Positions 1-9,722 of a DNA stretch of 64,000 bases are shown here, in pieces. Position numbers and translations under genes: made by a program. This DNA is from Trichocoleus desertorum ATA4-8-CV12. Lineage in GTDB: Bacteria; Cyanobacteriota; Cyanobacteriia; FACHB-46. How positions within the stretch are numbered: position 1 is the first letter of the stretch; each line of letters opens with the position of its first letter. Below the pieces are notes generated by a model. That model was not told the origin of the DNA and ran no database searches. It was given only the letters and a program-made list of their open reading frames with translations. The DNA lies in contig JAHHIL010000017.1 in the NCBI GenBank assembly GCA_019358975.1, positions 35,857-99,856 on the forward strand, in the 5' to 3' direction.

Positions 1-38
1 CGCTATCTTAGAGCAAAGCCTGGTTTGAAGGGTGAAAC

Positions 39-1013
39 GTGGCAGAAAGAATCAGAGCAGCTCGAAATCGTACCCTGACGTTGACAGAGGCAGAGCGATC
101 GCATTACCCATCCCAACTGTTACAGCTATCTGGCCCAGTTACTGCTGAGGCGATCCTCAACCAAACGATTTGCCAAGATTTGTTCCAAGTTTTGGATTGG
201 CTCCCAGAGCAGTTTGTCGATTTGCTGGTTATAGACCCTCCTTATAACCTCACCAAACAGTTCAATCAACAATGGGTAAAGCAGCGATCGCTCGAAGACT
301 ACAGCGATTGGGTGGATAGTTGGCTGTCTCGCCTAGTACGGGTACTAAAGCCCACGGCCTCGGTTTATCTCTGTGGTGACTGGCAATCTTCCCTCGCCCT
401 CTACGCGATCGCCTCGCGTTATTTTACGGTGCGTAATCGCATCACGTGGGAACGTGAAAAAGGTCGGGGAGCTAAAGCCAATTGGAAAAACTGTGCCGAA
501 GATATTTGGTTTTGTACTGTCTCAAAAGACTACTACTTCGATGCTGAGGCAGTGCAATTAAAACGCCAAGTTCGGGCTCCTTACACCGATGGGGCAGGGC
601 AACCCAAAGATTGGCAAAATACCGCAGAAGGTAACTTTCGCCTCACAGCCGCTTCTAACCTCTGGACGGATATGACTGTGCCCTTCTGGTCTATGCCCGA
701 AAACACCGATCACCCTACCCAAAAACCAGAGAAGCTAATCGCCAAAATTATTCTGGCTAGCTCACCCATGGGTGCTGTCGTCCTCGATCCATTTCTCGGT
801 TCAGGGACTACTTCTGTGGTTGCTAAAAAGTTAGATCGGCAGTTTGTCGGGATTGAACTAGACGAGTACTATGCTTGCCTAGCGCTAAAACGTCTAGCCC
901 TAGCAGAGAGCGATCGCCACATTCAAGGCTACTGCGATCGTGTTTTTTGGGAACGCAACACATTGCCCCACCAAAGAACATTGCTCAAACGTAGATTTTT
1001 ATCTCAGCCATAG
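39..1013 (+). CDS. Site-specific DNA methyltransferase, beta class (N6-adenine or N4-cytosine)
   Basis: Transfers a methyl group from S-adenosylmethionine to an exocyclic amino group in DNA. The catalytic motif IV DPPY is at residues 66-69. The SAM-binding motif I DPFLGSGTT comes later, at 250-258, preceded by HPTQKP at about 225. The order IV then I defines the beta class. DPPY is more usual for adenine enzymes, but cyanobacterial N4-cytosine enzymes cannot be excluded. The GTG start gives 324 aa, normal for a solo enzyme. No restriction endonuclease is adjacent on the visible side, so it may be an orphan methylase. The target site cannot be read from sequence. Confidence 0.85.
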   Translation: MAERIRAARNRTLTLTEAERSHYPSQLLQLSGPVTAEAILNQTICQDLFQVLDWLPEQFVDLLVIDPPYNLTKQFNQQWVKQRSLEDYSDWVDSWLSRLVRVLKPTASVYLCGDWQSSLALYAIASRYFTVRNRITWEREKGRGAKANWKNCAEDIWFCTVSKDYYFDAEAVQLKRQVRAPYTDGAGQPKDWQNTAEGNFRLTAASNLWTDMTVPFWSMPENTDHPTQKPEKLIAKIILASSPMGAVVLDPFLGSGTTSVVAKKLDRQFVGIELDEYYACLALKRLALAESDRHIQGYCDRVFWERNTLPHQRTLLKRRFLSQP

Positions 1014-1014
1014 C

Positions 1015-1045
1015 AAAAGCGCCGCACTTTTGAGAAGTAGGCGCT
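1015..1045 (-). terminator. Putative intrinsic terminator of psbM
   Basis: AGCGCC at 1018-1023 pairs with GGCGCT at 1040-1045, with an inner ACTT/AAGT pairing. Read on the minus strand the hairpin is followed by TTTTG. It lies 139 bases beyond the psbM stop. It could also slow transcription arriving from the methyltransferase on the other strand, but no T tract follows on that side. Confidence 0.45.
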
Positions 1046-1183
1046 TAGCAGTATCAATCCAATTCAGTTGTTCAGTTGCTTGATCAAAAATGATTGATCA
1101 AAACGCAAATTAACACAAGTTTTGAAGCCGTTGGCAGGAGAGTAAAATCACCAACCCAGGGTTGCTCGATCTCCTAAGCAAAA

Positions 1184-1303
1184 CTATTTGTCTTGGTCTG
1201 CTGATTGGCGGCTAGCAGTTTGGATATAAAGAATCAGCAAAAATACAGTTGGAACCAACACAAACAAAATACTTGCGACAAATCCTAGCTCATTAACTTC
1301 CAT
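1184..1303 (-). CDS. psbM: Photosystem II reaction center protein PsbM
   Basis: This 39-aa gene encodes a single-helix subunit at the monomer-monomer interface of the photosystem II dimer in the thylakoid membrane. The translation begins [14 protein letters not shown] and continues with [14 protein letters not shown], the diagnostic PsbM core. One transmembrane helix spans about residues 6-27, and a short polar tail ends in SADQDK. A GAGG ribosome binding site precedes the ATG. It lies on the strand opposite psbB, beside the ferredoxin gene at 1480-1785. Identification is secure from the core sequence; the C-terminal tail is variable in the family. Confidence 0.95.
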   Translation of the reverse strand: MEVNELGFVASILFVLVPTVFLLILYIQTASRQSADQDK

Positions 1304-1479
1304 TACCCAGCCTCAATTTCATTTCAAAGTTACTAGCAGGCCCAGCTCACTCAAGCAAACAAGTTACCGCTTACTGGCAATGCTGTCGTCAGAACTGGGC
1401 TTTGAAAAAGCCTTAAGTGCCCTGTCTATCTTGTATCACAGATGGGCTGTCTGCTAACACCTACTCTCTTGATCTCCAA

Positions 1480-1785
1480 TCAACGGCTCTTAGGTTTAGT
1501 GTTTACGCTCACAGGCCCATTCACCAAGGCTTGGCAAGCTAACCGATAGTTGTCAGGCTTTTTCTTGAGTTTACGATCCTCAACCTCAGTCCGAGGAGAA
1601 AGATTATCAAGACCTTCCACAACCTCAACAATGCAGGTACCACATTGGCCATACCCGCCACAGTTCGTCATTTTGCCAATGAGGGTATAAACATCAATCC
1701 CATTCTCGATCGCCTTAAACCTCAAGTTGGCCCCATCTGCTGCGATCACCTCTTTATTTTCTTTGACGAACTTAATATTTCCCAT
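1480..1785 (-). CDS. 2Fe-2S ferredoxin
   Basis: A small electron carrier of 101 aa when started at the ATG that gives [10 protein letters not shown]. An upstream ATG would add 15 residues without similarity to ferredoxins, so the shorter form is preferred. Four cysteines lie at about 42, 48, 51 and 84 in a C-x5-C-x2-C...C pattern, within [10 protein letters not shown]. This differs from the C-x4-C-x2-C of photosynthetic PetF, and the overall charge is less acidic (KKKPDNYR near the C-terminus). It is therefore probably not the main photosystem I acceptor. It sits between psbM and psbB, pointing away from psbB. The redox partner is unknown. Confidence 0.85.
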   Translation of the reverse strand: MGNIKFVKENKEVIAADGANLRFKAIENGIDVYTLIGKMTNCGGYGQCGTCIVEVVEGLDNLSPRTEVEDRKLKKKPDNYRLACQALVNGPVSVNTKPKSR

Positions 1786-2305
1786 GCCCGTTTCCCTCGT
1801 TGTCGCTTCGTTACATTCACCCGTCATCACAAAAGCTGCTCTATCTCAGTGGCATAGACGTTGCCGCAAAAATGTAACAGCTTAACCAGTAAGGTTCAAG
1901 AAACGCAAATTCTTTCTCAGAATCAAAGCTCCCCGTTTCTAAGCTAACAAATGAATTGATGCTGATCTGACCCAGAACGTTGTATTCTGCTAGCTTTCAG
2001 TCAAAAACCGTGAAGATGCCAGGATATTGAAGAGTAATTACAAGTCACAAAGGACTATTGCAGAACCATCAACTTTACTTGCATTAGGCTCTAACACTGG
2101 TTACACTTCTTTATACATTTCATCTTTATAAGCGCATTGTCAAACTGCTTAAGCTGTCTTGTTTAGAGGCAATTTTGGTAGACGGTGCTAAACGGCAAAA
2201 GAGTTACAGCGGTTCCAGATCTGGTAGGTTTATCAGTATCCGGCACCTTAACAAAATGCTGAAAGAAGCGTTGAAGTAGGAATATTTAGAGGAGGAGCGT
2301 AGTCA
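1786..2305. other. Intergenic region upstream of psbB and the ferredoxin gene
   Basis: A 520-base gene-free stretch between divergently transcribed ferredoxin and psbB genes, so it must hold both promoters. A strong ribosome binding site, GGAGGAG, lies at about 2290-2296, ten bases before the psbB ATG. No convincing -35/-10 pair, riboswitch or small coding sequence was recognised in the rest. Confidence 0.5.
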
Positions 2306-3835
2306 ATGGGACTACCCTGGTACCGAGTACACACAGTCGTTCTGAATGATCCAGGGCGGCTGATTTCTGTACACCTAATGCACACTGCCCTTGTGGCAGG
2401 CTGGGCCGGTTCAATGGCGTTGTATGAACTGGCTATTTTTGATCCTAGCGACCCCGTCCTGAATCCCATGTGGCGTCAGGGCATGTTCGTTCTACCCTTC
2501 ATGACTCGTTTGGGCGTCACCCAATCTTGGGGTGGCTGGAGCATTGCAGGTGAAGCAGCTGCCAATCCTGGTATCTGGTCATTTGAAGGTGTTGCAGCTG
2601 CTCACATTATCCTTTCCGGTCTACTATTCCTCGCTGCCTGCTGGCACTGGGTTTATTGGGATCTAGAACTGTTTAGAGATCCTCGGACTGGCGAGCCTGC
2701 TCTCGACTTGCCAAAAATGTTTGGCATTCACTTGTTCTTGTCTGGTCTACTCTGCTTTGGCTTTGGTGCATTCCACCTGTCAGGCTTGTTTGGACCCGGA
2801 ATGTGGGTTTCCGACCCCTATGGTATAACAGGCAGTGTTCAGGCTGTGGCTCCAGAATGGGGACCTGCTGGATTTAACCCCTTCAACCCTGGTGGGATTG
2901 TGGCTCACCACATTGCAGCTGGAACGGTTGGCATTATTGCTGGTTTATTCCACCTCAGTGTCCGTCCTCCTGAGCGTCTCTACAGAGCGTTGCGGATGGG
3001 TAACATTGAGACTGTTCTCTCTAGCAGTATTGCGGCTGTCTTCTTTGCTGCTTTTGTGGTTGCAGGCACGATGTGGTACGGCAACGCTGCTACCCCCATC
3101 GAATTGTTTGGCCCCACTCGCTATCAGTGGGACCAAGGTTACTTTTATCAAGAAATCAACCGTCGTGTTGAAGCCAGTGTTGCTGGAGGCGGCAGTCTCG
3201 AAGCAGCTTGGTCGGAGATTCCTGAGAAGCTAGCGTTCTACGACTATGTCGGCAACAACCCTGCGAAGGGTGGTTTGTTCCGTACTGGTCCCATGAACAA
3301 AGGTGACGGGATTGCTCAAACTTGGCTAGGCCACCCTGTCTTCAAAGATTCTGAAGGTCGCGAGCTGTTTGTTCGTCGTATCCCCAACTTCTTTGAGAAC
3401 TTCCCCGTTGTCTTGATTGATAGCGAAGGAATAGTTCGGGCAGACATTCCCTTCCGTCGGGCTGAATCTAAATACAGCTTTGAGCAGACTGGAGTGACTG
3501 TTAGCCTGTACGGTGGCGAACTCGATGGCAAAACCTTCGATGATCCTGCAACTGTGAAGCGCTATGCTCGTGCAGCTCAGTTGGGCGAACCCTTCCAGTT
3601 CGATCGCGAAACTTTGAACTCTGACGGGGTATTCCGGACTAGCACTCGTGGTTGGTTTACCTTCGGACATGCTGTATTTGCACTCTTGTTCTTCTTCGGC
3701 CACATCTGGCACGGTTCTCGGACTCTGTTCCGCGACGTGTTTGCTGGGGTTGAGGCCGACCTAGAGGAGCAAGTTGAGTGGGGTCTGTTCCAGAAAGTGG
3801 GTGACAAGAGCAGCCGCCGGAAGGAAGCTGTTTAA
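2306..3835 (+). CDS. psbB: Photosystem II chlorophyll-binding core antenna CP47
   Basis: CP47 is the inner antenna of photosystem II. It binds chlorophyll a and beta-carotene and passes excitation energy to the D1/D2 reaction centre in the thylakoid membrane. The 509-aa product has the family length and start ([19 protein letters not shown]), six transmembrane helices with conserved histidines (for example HLMHT, AAHI, FHLSG, HHIAAG), a large lumenal loop between helices 5 and 6, and a basic C-terminus (SSRRKEAV). GGAGGAG precedes the ATG. psbT follows 123 bases downstream on the same strand, the usual cyanobacterial psbB-psbT order. Confidence 0.98.
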   Translation: MGLPWYRVHTVVLNDPGRLISVHLMHTALVAGWAGSMALYELAIFDPSDPVLNPMWRQGMFVLPFMTRLGVTQSWGGWSIAGEAAANPGIWSFEGVAAAHIILSGLLFLAACWHWVYWDLELFRDPRTGEPALDLPKMFGIHLFLSGLLCFGFGAFHLSGLFGPGMWVSDPYGITGSVQAVAPEWGPAGFNPFNPGGIVAHHIAAGTVGIIAGLFHLSVRPPERLYRALRMGNIETVLSSSIAAVFFAAFVVAGTMWYGNAATPIELFGPTRYQWDQGYFYQEINRRVEASVAGGGSLEAAWSEIPEKLAFYDYVGNNPAKGGLFRTGPMNKGDGIAQTWLGHPVFKDSEGRELFVRRIPNFFENFPVVLIDSEGIVRADIPFRRAESKYSFEQTGVTVSLYGGELDGKTFDDPATVKRYARAAQLGEPFQFDRETLNSDGVFRTSTRGWFTFGHAVFALLFFFGHIWHGSRTLFRDVFAGVEADLEEQVEWGLFQKVGDKSSRRKEAV

Positions 3836-3958
3836 GCCTCTGTATGAGAGCGGAAGAATGGTTTGGCGGCATCTCACCTATAGAGGTTAGTTCGTTAGGC
3901 CGTTCTTCCCGTTCTCTTGATAAACTAACAATTAGCTAGATGCTCAGGAATTTCTGAC

Positions 3959-4054
3959 ATGGAAGCCATTGCTTACATTTTGATTTTGACTTTGGCGATC
4001 GGAGTGCTGTTCTTTGCAATTGCCTTCCGCGAACCTCCTCGGATTGGTAAATAG
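3959..4054 (+). CDS. psbT: Photosystem II reaction center protein PsbT
   Basis: A 31-aa single-helix subunit of photosystem II located near the dimer interface. The translation [15 protein letters not shown] continues with [16 protein letters not shown], and the FREPPRI tail is diagnostic. A hydrophobic helix covers about residues 3-23. The gene lies directly downstream of psbB and is probably co-transcribed with it. Known roles of PsbT are dimer stability and recovery of the acceptor side after photodamage. Confidence 0.97.
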   Translation: MEAIAYILILTLAIGVLFFAIAFREPPRIGK

Positions 4055-4289
4055 TCACTATTTACAGGCAATATTCTTCACAAAGAACAATTTGTGAGAG
4101 GCTGGCGGGACTCGGTAATCTGACATTACTAGGGTAAAATTCTCCCAAAAGCAACAATTCAAAGTTTTTGATGACCTGAGCCTTAGCGCTGTTCGTAGGG
4201 AGTTATATCACTCTCAATCTGAACAGTTTGCATCTTAAGTGGCTCAGGTTTTCACCTTTGTTTTTTCCGACGCAAAGGATTTGGTGAAT

Positions 4290-4853
4290 ATGCGGTGTCC
4301 CTTCTGCCAGCACCCCGATAATCGCGTTCTTGAGTCTCGCTCTGCGGAGGCGAGCCAAAGTGTGCGACGGCGACGGGAATGCTTGAAGTGTAACCGCCGC
4401 TTTACCACTTACGAGCGAATTGAGTATGTGCCGATCGCAATCATTAAGCGAGATGGCGATCGCGAATCATTTGACCGTTCCAAGCTGCTTCGAGGAGTTG
4501 TGCGGGCTTGCGAAAAAACAGGCATCAGCTCAGACCGATTAGAAGCCTTAGTCGATGAAATTGAAGCTGAACTACAGCAAAGAGCGGTACGCGAGGTACC
4601 AAGCACCGAGATTGGTGAATTAGTATTGCAGCGCCTACAGTTTCTGAGTGAAGTTGCTTATATTCGATTTGCCTCGGTCTACCGTCAGTTTCGTGGCATT
4701 CGAGACTTCATTGATACCCTTAATCATCTGCAAGGATGTCTTGACCAAGGAGAGAGTATTAGTAAAGCTGCCGAGGACAGAATAGATGCCGGAGCTAGCG
4801 CTGATGCAGAACCTGAGCAAGAAACACCTGCTTCCTTTGTGACCCATTCCTAA
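4290..4853 (+). CDS. nrdR: Transcriptional repressor NrdR
   Basis: NrdR represses ribonucleotide reductase genes in response to the ATP/dATP balance. The 187-aa product begins [11 protein letters not shown] zinc ribbon with Cys 3, 6, 31 and 34 is followed by an ATP-cone domain at about 49-139 ([16 protein letters not shown], then [11 protein letters not shown]). An upstream GTG would add 17 residues, but the family begins with MRCP, so the internal ATG is used. The acidic C-terminal tail of about 35 residues is longer than in many NrdR proteins. The order psbB-psbT-nrdR-rps1 is, to my knowledge, conserved in cyanobacteria. Confidence 0.93.
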   Translation: MRCPFCQHPDNRVLESRSAEASQSVRRRRECLKCNRRFTTYERIEYVPIAIIKRDGDRESFDRSKLLRGVVRACEKTGISSDRLEALVDEIEAELQQRAVREVPSTEIGELVLQRLQFLSEVAYIRFASVYRQFRGIRDFIDTLNHLQGCLDQGESISKAAEDRIDAGASADAEPEQETPASFVTHS

Positions 4854-5078
4854 GAATTACAAAACTGTCATAGAAAGTTACAAAAACCCCTCTAAAGATA
4901 ATAGCGGGGGAAGCTATTGCGTTATGATAGTTCTTCTGAACCCACAAACCATCTAGAGCAAATCTCCTACAATAGTGCTTGGGGGGGATACAGGTGTAGG
5001 CTGCACATTAGTAAACGTGCGTGTACATCGATAGGAGACGAAACTACCAAATAGATTAGACACTGGGAAACAATTAGC

Positions 5079-6095
5079 ATGGTCAATCAGGAAACAACGG
5101 CTAAGGACATTGGCTTTACTCACGACGATTTTGCAGCCCTACTCGACAAATACGATTATCATTTCAGCCCCGGCGATGTGGTCGCCGGCACAGTATTCAG
5201 CTTGGAGCCGAGGGGCGCTCTGATTGACATCGGTGCTAAGACGGCTGCTTATATTCCGATTCAGGAGATGTCGATTAATCGCATTGATGCTCCCGAAGAG
5301 GTACTCCAGTCAAACGAAACTCGTGAATTTTTCATTTTGACGGATGAAAACGAAGATGGACAGTTAACTCTGTCTATTCGTCGAATTGAATATATGCGAG
5401 CTTGGGAGCGGGTCCGTCAGTTGCAAGCAGAAGATGCGACGGTTCGTTCTAGTGTATTTGCGACTAACCGAGGGGGGGCGCTGGTCAGAATTGAGGGATT
5501 GCGCGGCTTTATTCCTGGTTCTCACATCAGTACTCGTAAGCCTAAAGAAGAACTGGTTGGCGAAGAGCTACCTTTAAAATTCTTAGAAGTAGACGAAGAT
5601 CGTAACCGCTTAGTCCTCAGTCATCGTCGCGCTTTGGTTGAGCGTAAGATGAATCGCCTGGAAGTGGGTGAGGTGGTCATTGGTACTGTGCGCGGTATTA
5701 AGCCTTATGGTGCATTTATCGATATCGGTGGTGTGAGCGGTCTGTTGCACATCTCTGAAATTTCTCATGATCACATTGACACACCTCACAGTGTTTTCAA
5801 CGTCAATGATGAAGTGAAGGTTATGATCATTGACTTGGATGCTGAGCGCGGTCGGATTTCTCTCTCTACCAAGCAATTGGAACCAGAACCCGGCGACATG
5901 GTGAAGAATCCTCAAGTTGTCTATGAAAAGGCAGAGGAAATGGCGGCTAAGTACCGTGAGCAACTCCGGGCTCAGCAAGAGGGCGTGACCGCTGAAGAGC
6001 CTCCTGCGGCAGTTGAGGAAGTTGCTGAGGACGTGGTAGAAGCAGCAGTTCCTGAAGAAGTGCTAGAAGAGCAACCTTCGGCTGTAGAAATCTAG
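5079..6095 (+). CDS. rpsA: 30S ribosomal protein S1
   Basis: Binds mRNA and helps its recruitment to the 30S ribosomal subunit. The 338-aa product has three S1 RNA-binding domains, at about residues 30-102, 118-184 and 196-267, the last with the clear GTVRGIKPYGAFIDIGG signature. A helical region and an acidic tail rich in Glu, Ala and Val (about 300-338) follow. The cyanobacterial and plastid form has three S1 domains, compared with six in enterobacteria, so the length is normal. A strong hairpin terminator follows at 6189. Confidence 0.93.
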   Translation: MVNQETTAKDIGFTHDDFAALLDKYDYHFSPGDVVAGTVFSLEPRGALIDIGAKTAAYIPIQEMSINRIDAPEEVLQSNETREFFILTDENEDGQLTLSIRRIEYMRAWERVRQLQAEDATVRSSVFATNRGGALVRIEGLRGFIPGSHISTRKPKEELVGEELPLKFLEVDEDRNRLVLSHRRALVERKMNRLEVGEVVIGTVRGIKPYGAFIDIGGVSGLLHISEISHDHIDTPHSVFNVNDEVKVMIIDLDAERGRISLSTKQLEPEPGDMVKNPQVVYEKAEEMAAKYREQLRAQQEGVTAEEPPAAVEEVAEDVVEAAVPEEVLEEQPSAVEI

Positions 6096-6188
6096 ACTTT
6101 CAACTACTGGGTTTTAGGCTACTGGGCTAGTGCTGCTACAGCTCGTTTTTTCTCTGTAAGCTAGCGCTCAATTATCTAAATGTTTTTG

Positions 6189-6220
6189 AATGAAGAGGGG
6201 CTGACTCCTCTTCATTTTTA
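6189..6220 (+). terminator. Rho-independent terminator of rpsA
   Basis: A perfect 10-bp stem: AATGAAGAGG at 6189-6198 pairs with CCTCTTCATT at 6207-6216, with an 8-base loop, and the 3' arm runs into TTTTTA. It lies 94 bases after the rpsA stop and before the HAD gene. Confidence 0.85.
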
Positions 6221-6256
6221 TTGTCTTAGTTTTATTGGTTTAACGAGTTTGCAGGA

Positions 6257-7012
6257 GTGATAGATTTGGCGATCGCGCGCTGCCAGCACTTAACTTTTAC
6301 TAATATTGAAGCGGTGGTTTTTGACAAAGACGGCACCCTAGCAAATTCGGAATCTTTTTTAAGCAAGTTAGGTCAGACGCGATCGCACCTCCTCAATCTC
6401 GAAGTTCCAGGCATAGAAGCATCGCTGTTGCGAATGTTTGGTTTAGTAGGCGATCGCCTCAACCCCGCTGGAGCTTTAGCAGTGGGCAGTCGCCGCGAGA
6501 ACGAAATTGCTGCTGCCGCTTATGTTGCGGCTACGGGTCGAGATTGGGTGCAGTCATTGGCGATCGTTCAAGCAGCCTTCAAATCAGCGGATGAATATTT
6601 TCAGCGCAAGGCTGACTACACAGCAGTTTATCCAGGTGCATTACCTCTGTTGCGATCGCTCAAAGCTGTCGGTGTGAAGACGGCCATTCTCTCCTCCGAT
6701 AGCATCACTAATGTCCAAGACTTTGCTCAAAAATATGAGTTGGAAGCTTATTTTGACTTACTGATGGGCACCGAAGCAGGACTCACAAAACCTGACCCTA
6801 AATTGCTGCAACAAGTTTGTGTCGCGCTGGAAGTAGCCCCTGCCACAACACTCGTAGTGGGTGATTCTAGTGCGGATTTAGTCATGGCCCGGGCAGCAGG
6901 AGCAGCGGGTGGAATTGGGGTAACCTGGGGATGGGCTGAATCCTTTGATTTACCAGATGCAGATGTCGCGATCGCACGATGGGACGAAATTGAAGTGTTG
7001 AGCGTAAACTGA
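6257..7012 (+). CDS. HAD-superfamily hydrolase (phosphatase-like)
   Basis: A 251-aa haloacid dehalogenase-type hydrolase. Motif I is FDKDGTLANSES at about residues 21-32, where the first Asp would be the nucleophile. Motif II is ILSSDS, and the C-terminal motif VVGDSSADLVMARAAGA supplies the magnesium-binding acidic residues. The helical insert after motif I is typical of subfamily I enzymes acting on small phosphorylated compounds. The substrate is unknown. The GTG start has AGGA just upstream. metK follows after 150 bases on the same strand, so the two may be co-expressed. Confidence 0.85.
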   Translation: MIDLAIARCQHLTFTNIEAVVFDKDGTLANSESFLSKLGQTRSHLLNLEVPGIEASLLRMFGLVGDRLNPAGALAVGSRRENEIAAAAYVAATGRDWVQSLAIVQAAFKSADEYFQRKADYTAVYPGALPLLRSLKAVGVKTAILSSDSITNVQDFAQKYELEAYFDLLMGTEAGLTKPDPKLLQQVCVALEVAPATTLVVGDSSADLVMARAAGAAGGIGVTWGWAESFDLPDADVAIARWDEIEVLSVN

Positions 7013-7162
7013 AAATTGCTTGCAAACCATTGATCTCAGTCAGAGAACCGCTTTGCTCGTGGGAGCCTACATCCAGGCCTCTAGGAGCATAACCACAAGT
7101 GGTATAATTCCGGAACTTAACCCCTGAGCGCTTGTCCGTTTAGCTAAAGAGAGGATATTTCC

Positions 7163-8419
7163 TTGTCTCGTCGCTACCTTTTTACATCTGAATCAGTTAC
7201 AGAAGGCCATCCCGATAAAATTTGTGACCAAATCTCGGACACCATTTTAGATGCTCTCTTGGCTCAGGACCCCACTAGCCGAGTTGCTGCTGAGGTGGTT
7301 GTCAACACAGGTTTGGTTTTGATTACTGGCGAAATCACTTCCAGAGCTAATGTCAACTACATTGAACTAGCTCGCCAGAAAATTGCCGAGATTGGATACA
7401 CAGGTGCCGAGAACGGCTTCTGTTCTAATAGCTGCTCCGTCTTAGTAGCTTTAGATAGGCAATCCCCCGACATCGCTCAGGGTGTGAATGCGGCACAGGA
7501 GCGCCGTGAAGAGTCCAGCACAGAAGACCTGGATGTCACCGGAGCAGGCGACCAAGGTATTATGTTTGGTTTTGCTTGCAACGAAACTCCCGAACTGATG
7601 CCCTTGCCGATCAGTCTGGCCCACCGAATTGCCCGCCGTTTAGCAACCGTTAGGAAAACTGGGCAACTGTCTTACTTACGCCCAGACGGTAAAACTCAGG
7701 TCACGGTCGCTTACGAAGATGGCCGTCCGGTTGGCATCGATACTATTTTGGTTTCCACGCAGCATACGGCAACTATTGGCGATCTCACCGATGAAGTTGC
7801 GGTACAAGCCAAGATCAAGGAAGATTTGTGGTCTTTGGTCGTACAGCCTATCTTTGCAGATATTTCTGTAGAGCCCGATGAAAACACCCGTTTCCTCGTG
7901 AATCCTACAGGCAAGTTTGTGATTGGTGGCCCTCAGGGTGACTCTGGTCTGACGGGACGCAAAATTATTGTGGATACCTATGGAGGTTACTCTCGTCACG
8001 GTGGCGGTGCTTTCTCTGGAAAAGACCCCACCAAAGTAGATCGCAGTGCTGCTTATGCTTGCCGTTATGTCGCTAAAAACATCGTGGCGGCTGGACTAGC
8101 GGAGAAGTGTGAAGTGCAGTTGAGCTATGCCATTGGTGTGGCTCGCCCGGTCAGCATCATGCTGGAGACTTTTGGTACGGGTAAGGTCGATGATGAGAAA
8201 CTCCTAGAGCTAGTGCAACAGCATTTTGAGTTGCGCCCAGCGGGTATCATCAAAGCCTTTAACTTACAAAAACTCCCAAGCGAACGGGGTGGCCGTTTCT
8301 ATCAGGATGTAGCTGCTTATGGTCACCTGGGCCGCACTGACCTAGAGTTGCCTTGGGAGAAAACCGATAAGGCGGAGCTCCTAAAGGAAGCTCTTACCCT
8401 GTCTAGCGCTTTAGCTTAA
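7163..8419 (+). CDS. metK: S-adenosylmethionine synthase
   Basis: Makes S-adenosylmethionine from methionine and ATP. The 418-aa product carries the family signatures [12 protein letters not shown] near residue 17, [15 protein letters not shown] (hexapeptide region) at about 127, and [16 protein letters not shown] at about 275. The start is TTG in the context [19 protein letters not shown], with GAGAGGA upstream. This is an unusual start codon, but the N-terminus aligns with MetK proteins. No SAM riboswitch was recognised in the 150-base leader. A terminator lies at 8436. Confidence 0.97.
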   Translation: MSRRYLFTSESVTEGHPDKICDQISDTILDALLAQDPTSRVAAEVVVNTGLVLITGEITSRANVNYIELARQKIAEIGYTGAENGFCSNSCSVLVALDRQSPDIAQGVNAAQERREESSTEDLDVTGAGDQGIMFGFACNETPELMPLPISLAHRIARRLATVRKTGQLSYLRPDGKTQVTVAYEDGRPVGIDTILVSTQHTATIGDLTDEVAVQAKIKEDLWSLVVQPIFADISVEPDENTRFLVNPTGKFVIGGPQGDSGLTGRKIIVDTYGGYSRHGGGAFSGKDPTKVDRSAAYACRYVAKNIVAAGLAEKCEVQLSYAIGVARPVSIMLETFGTGKVDDEKLLELVQQHFELRPAGIIKAFNLQKLPSERGGRFYQDVAAYGHLGRTDLELPWEKTDKAELLKEALTLSSALA

Positions 8420-8435
8420 TCCTAAGTTGTTCATC

Positions 8436-8480
8436 AAGCGATCGCCACTCTTAATCGGGTCGCGATCGCTTTCCGTTTTT
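8436..8480 (+). terminator. Intrinsic terminator of metK built from HIP1 sequence
   Basis: AAGCGATCGC at 8436-8445 pairs with GCGATCGCTT at 8462-8471, a 10-bp stem made of two HIP1-like octamers, followed by TTCCGTTTTT. It separates metK from the convergent SIMPL-domain gene. Confidence 0.7.
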
Positions 8481-8521
8481 ACTAGGCTTCAAGAATATAA
8501 GCCTCAACCAAAGGCAAGCTG

Positions 8522-9265
8522 CTAGTAACGGACTTGTAGTGTCACAATTGCCGCGACTTCTTGTTCTCCGCCGATTATGGGCGTAGGCACTTTAGCATTT
8601 TGAGTTAATTCTCCCGCGATCGCCATTGGCATTGGCGGGGGCATTTGGTTAGCACCCATTACTTGAACGTTGACAATTTCTCGCTGTTGCAGCCCTAACG
8701 CTCCTAGAGCCGAACTCACTTGAGTTTTAGCTTTGTCGGTTGCTTCCCGAATTGCATCTTGTTGCGCTGTGGCGATCGCTTCGTCGGAGGCAGCAAAGGA
8801 AACGCTATCAATCCGGGTTGCGCCTGCTTTGACAGCATCATCTAGTAAGGTGCCAACTTTGTCTGTTGGCATCTGGAAGCTGACTATATTTGCCCCTGAA
8901 TAGCCTTTGATGCTCTGTTCTCCATCTTTGTAGCTGTATTGAGGATTGAGCCGAATCCCAGTAGTTTCCAGCTTTTCGACTTGGCGAGACTGGAGGAGCT
9001 TGACCACAGCTTGCGATCGCTGCGCCACTTGTTGTTGCACAGCCTCAGCCGTCTGATTCTGGACTTCTACCCCCAGTTGTACTTGGGTTAGAGTTGTTGG
9101 AATATTGACCTCACCTTTACCCGAAACCATTAAGGTTCTGGTGAGTGGGTTGGTGTTTGACGGGGCTTGACAAGCGCTTAGGCCAATGAGACCCAGTAAC
9201 AGGAATGCAGCTCTTAAATACTGATTTCTGGCTCTAACAAAACGACTTAGAGGGGCACAGTTCAT
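8522..9265 (-). CDS. SIMPL domain (DUF541) lipoprotein
   Basis: A 247-aa predicted lipoprotein. The N-terminus has a hydrophobic segment (AAFLLLGLIGL) ending in the lipobox LSAC, so Cys32 would be lipidated after signal peptidase II cleavage. The mature part begins with a low-complexity linker. The SIMPL/DUF541 fold follows, with VSGKGEVNIPTTLTQVQLGVE at the start and a repeated beta-alpha pattern to the C-terminal VAAIVTLQVRY. Bacterial members are secreted or periplasmic and are linked to oxidative stress or membrane functions, but the biochemical role is not settled. The 81-aa membrane protein gene lies just upstream on the same strand. Confidence 0.85.
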   Translation of the reverse strand: MNCAPLSRFVRARNQYLRAAFLLLGLIGLSACQAPSNTNPLTRTLMVSGKGEVNIPTTLTQVQLGVEVQNQTAEAVQQQVAQRSQAVVKLLQSRQVEKLETTGIRLNPQYSYKDGEQSIKGYSGANIVSFQMPTDKVGTLLDDAVKAGATRIDSVSFAASDEAIATAQQDAIREATDKAKTQVSSALGALGLQQREIVNVQVMGANQMPPPMPMAIAGELTQNAKVPTPIIGGEQEVAAIVTLQVRY

Positions 9266-9350
9266 ATATCCTCAATACTGGAATCGAGCGGATATGTCTA
9301 CTGTGTCACTGTCGTCATTGAGCATCTGGTAAGTTACAGTTTTGGCAACC

Positions 9351-9596
9351 TCAAGTTTTGGGGTTCAGTTTTTGCGAAATCCAACTAACGGCTCCACTGG
9401 CTAAAGCTCCCGCCATCAGAATTCCTAGCGCTGGGGTAAACACAGGGTCCCAGAGCTTGTACCACAAATCTAGGCCTAGAGGAACGCCCGCAGAACGGCC
9501 TATCACCGCGATCGCCAGCCAGAAAAAGCTAAATAGAACTAAAAATAAATCGGCAACAAGCGCCAGATTGATCCACTTTAAAAGATTGTCTTTCAT
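9351..9596 (-). CDS. Small two-helix membrane protein, unknown function
   Basis: 81 aa with two predicted transmembrane segments, about residues 11-33 (LALVADLFLVLFSFFWLAIA) and 52-72 (PALGILMAGALASGAVSW). The end is basic (KLNPKT). No catalytic motif is visible. It is transcribed away from the 64-aa gene upstream and toward the SIMPL lipoprotein. I do not recognise the family, although its composition and codon use are ordinary for this genome. Confidence 0.7.
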   Translation of the reverse strand: MKDNLLKWINLALVADLFLVLFSFFWLAIAVIGRSAGVPLGLDLWYKLWDPVFTPALGILMAGALASGAVSWISQKLNPKT

Positions 9597-9633
9597 TAAT
9601 TGTTTAGGCTCAGAGCCGCAAAAAATAGATTAA

Positions 9634-9670
9634 CAAAAAAAGATGGCCGTACTTGCAATGAGTACAGCCA
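9634..9670 (-). terminator. Intrinsic terminator of the 64-aa gene
   Basis: On the minus strand TGGCTGTACT (9670-9661) pairs with AGTACGGCCA (9653-9644), apart from one G-T pair, and the hairpin is followed by TCTTTTTTT. It lies just beyond the stop of the gene at 9723-9917. Confidence 0.75.
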
Positions 9671-9722
9671 CAATTGTAGAAGCAGAATTGATAATTTTGG
9701 AATTAACTATCTAAAGGTCTGC

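Noticed and set aside
2835..3233. Long open frame inside psbB in another frame
   Set aside because: Shadow of the secure psbB gene; Leu/Ser-rich translation typical of a shifted frame.
7013..7162. SAM riboswitch upstream of metK
   Set aside because: No SAM-I, SAM-II or SAH consensus blocks or terminator-antiterminator pair were seen.
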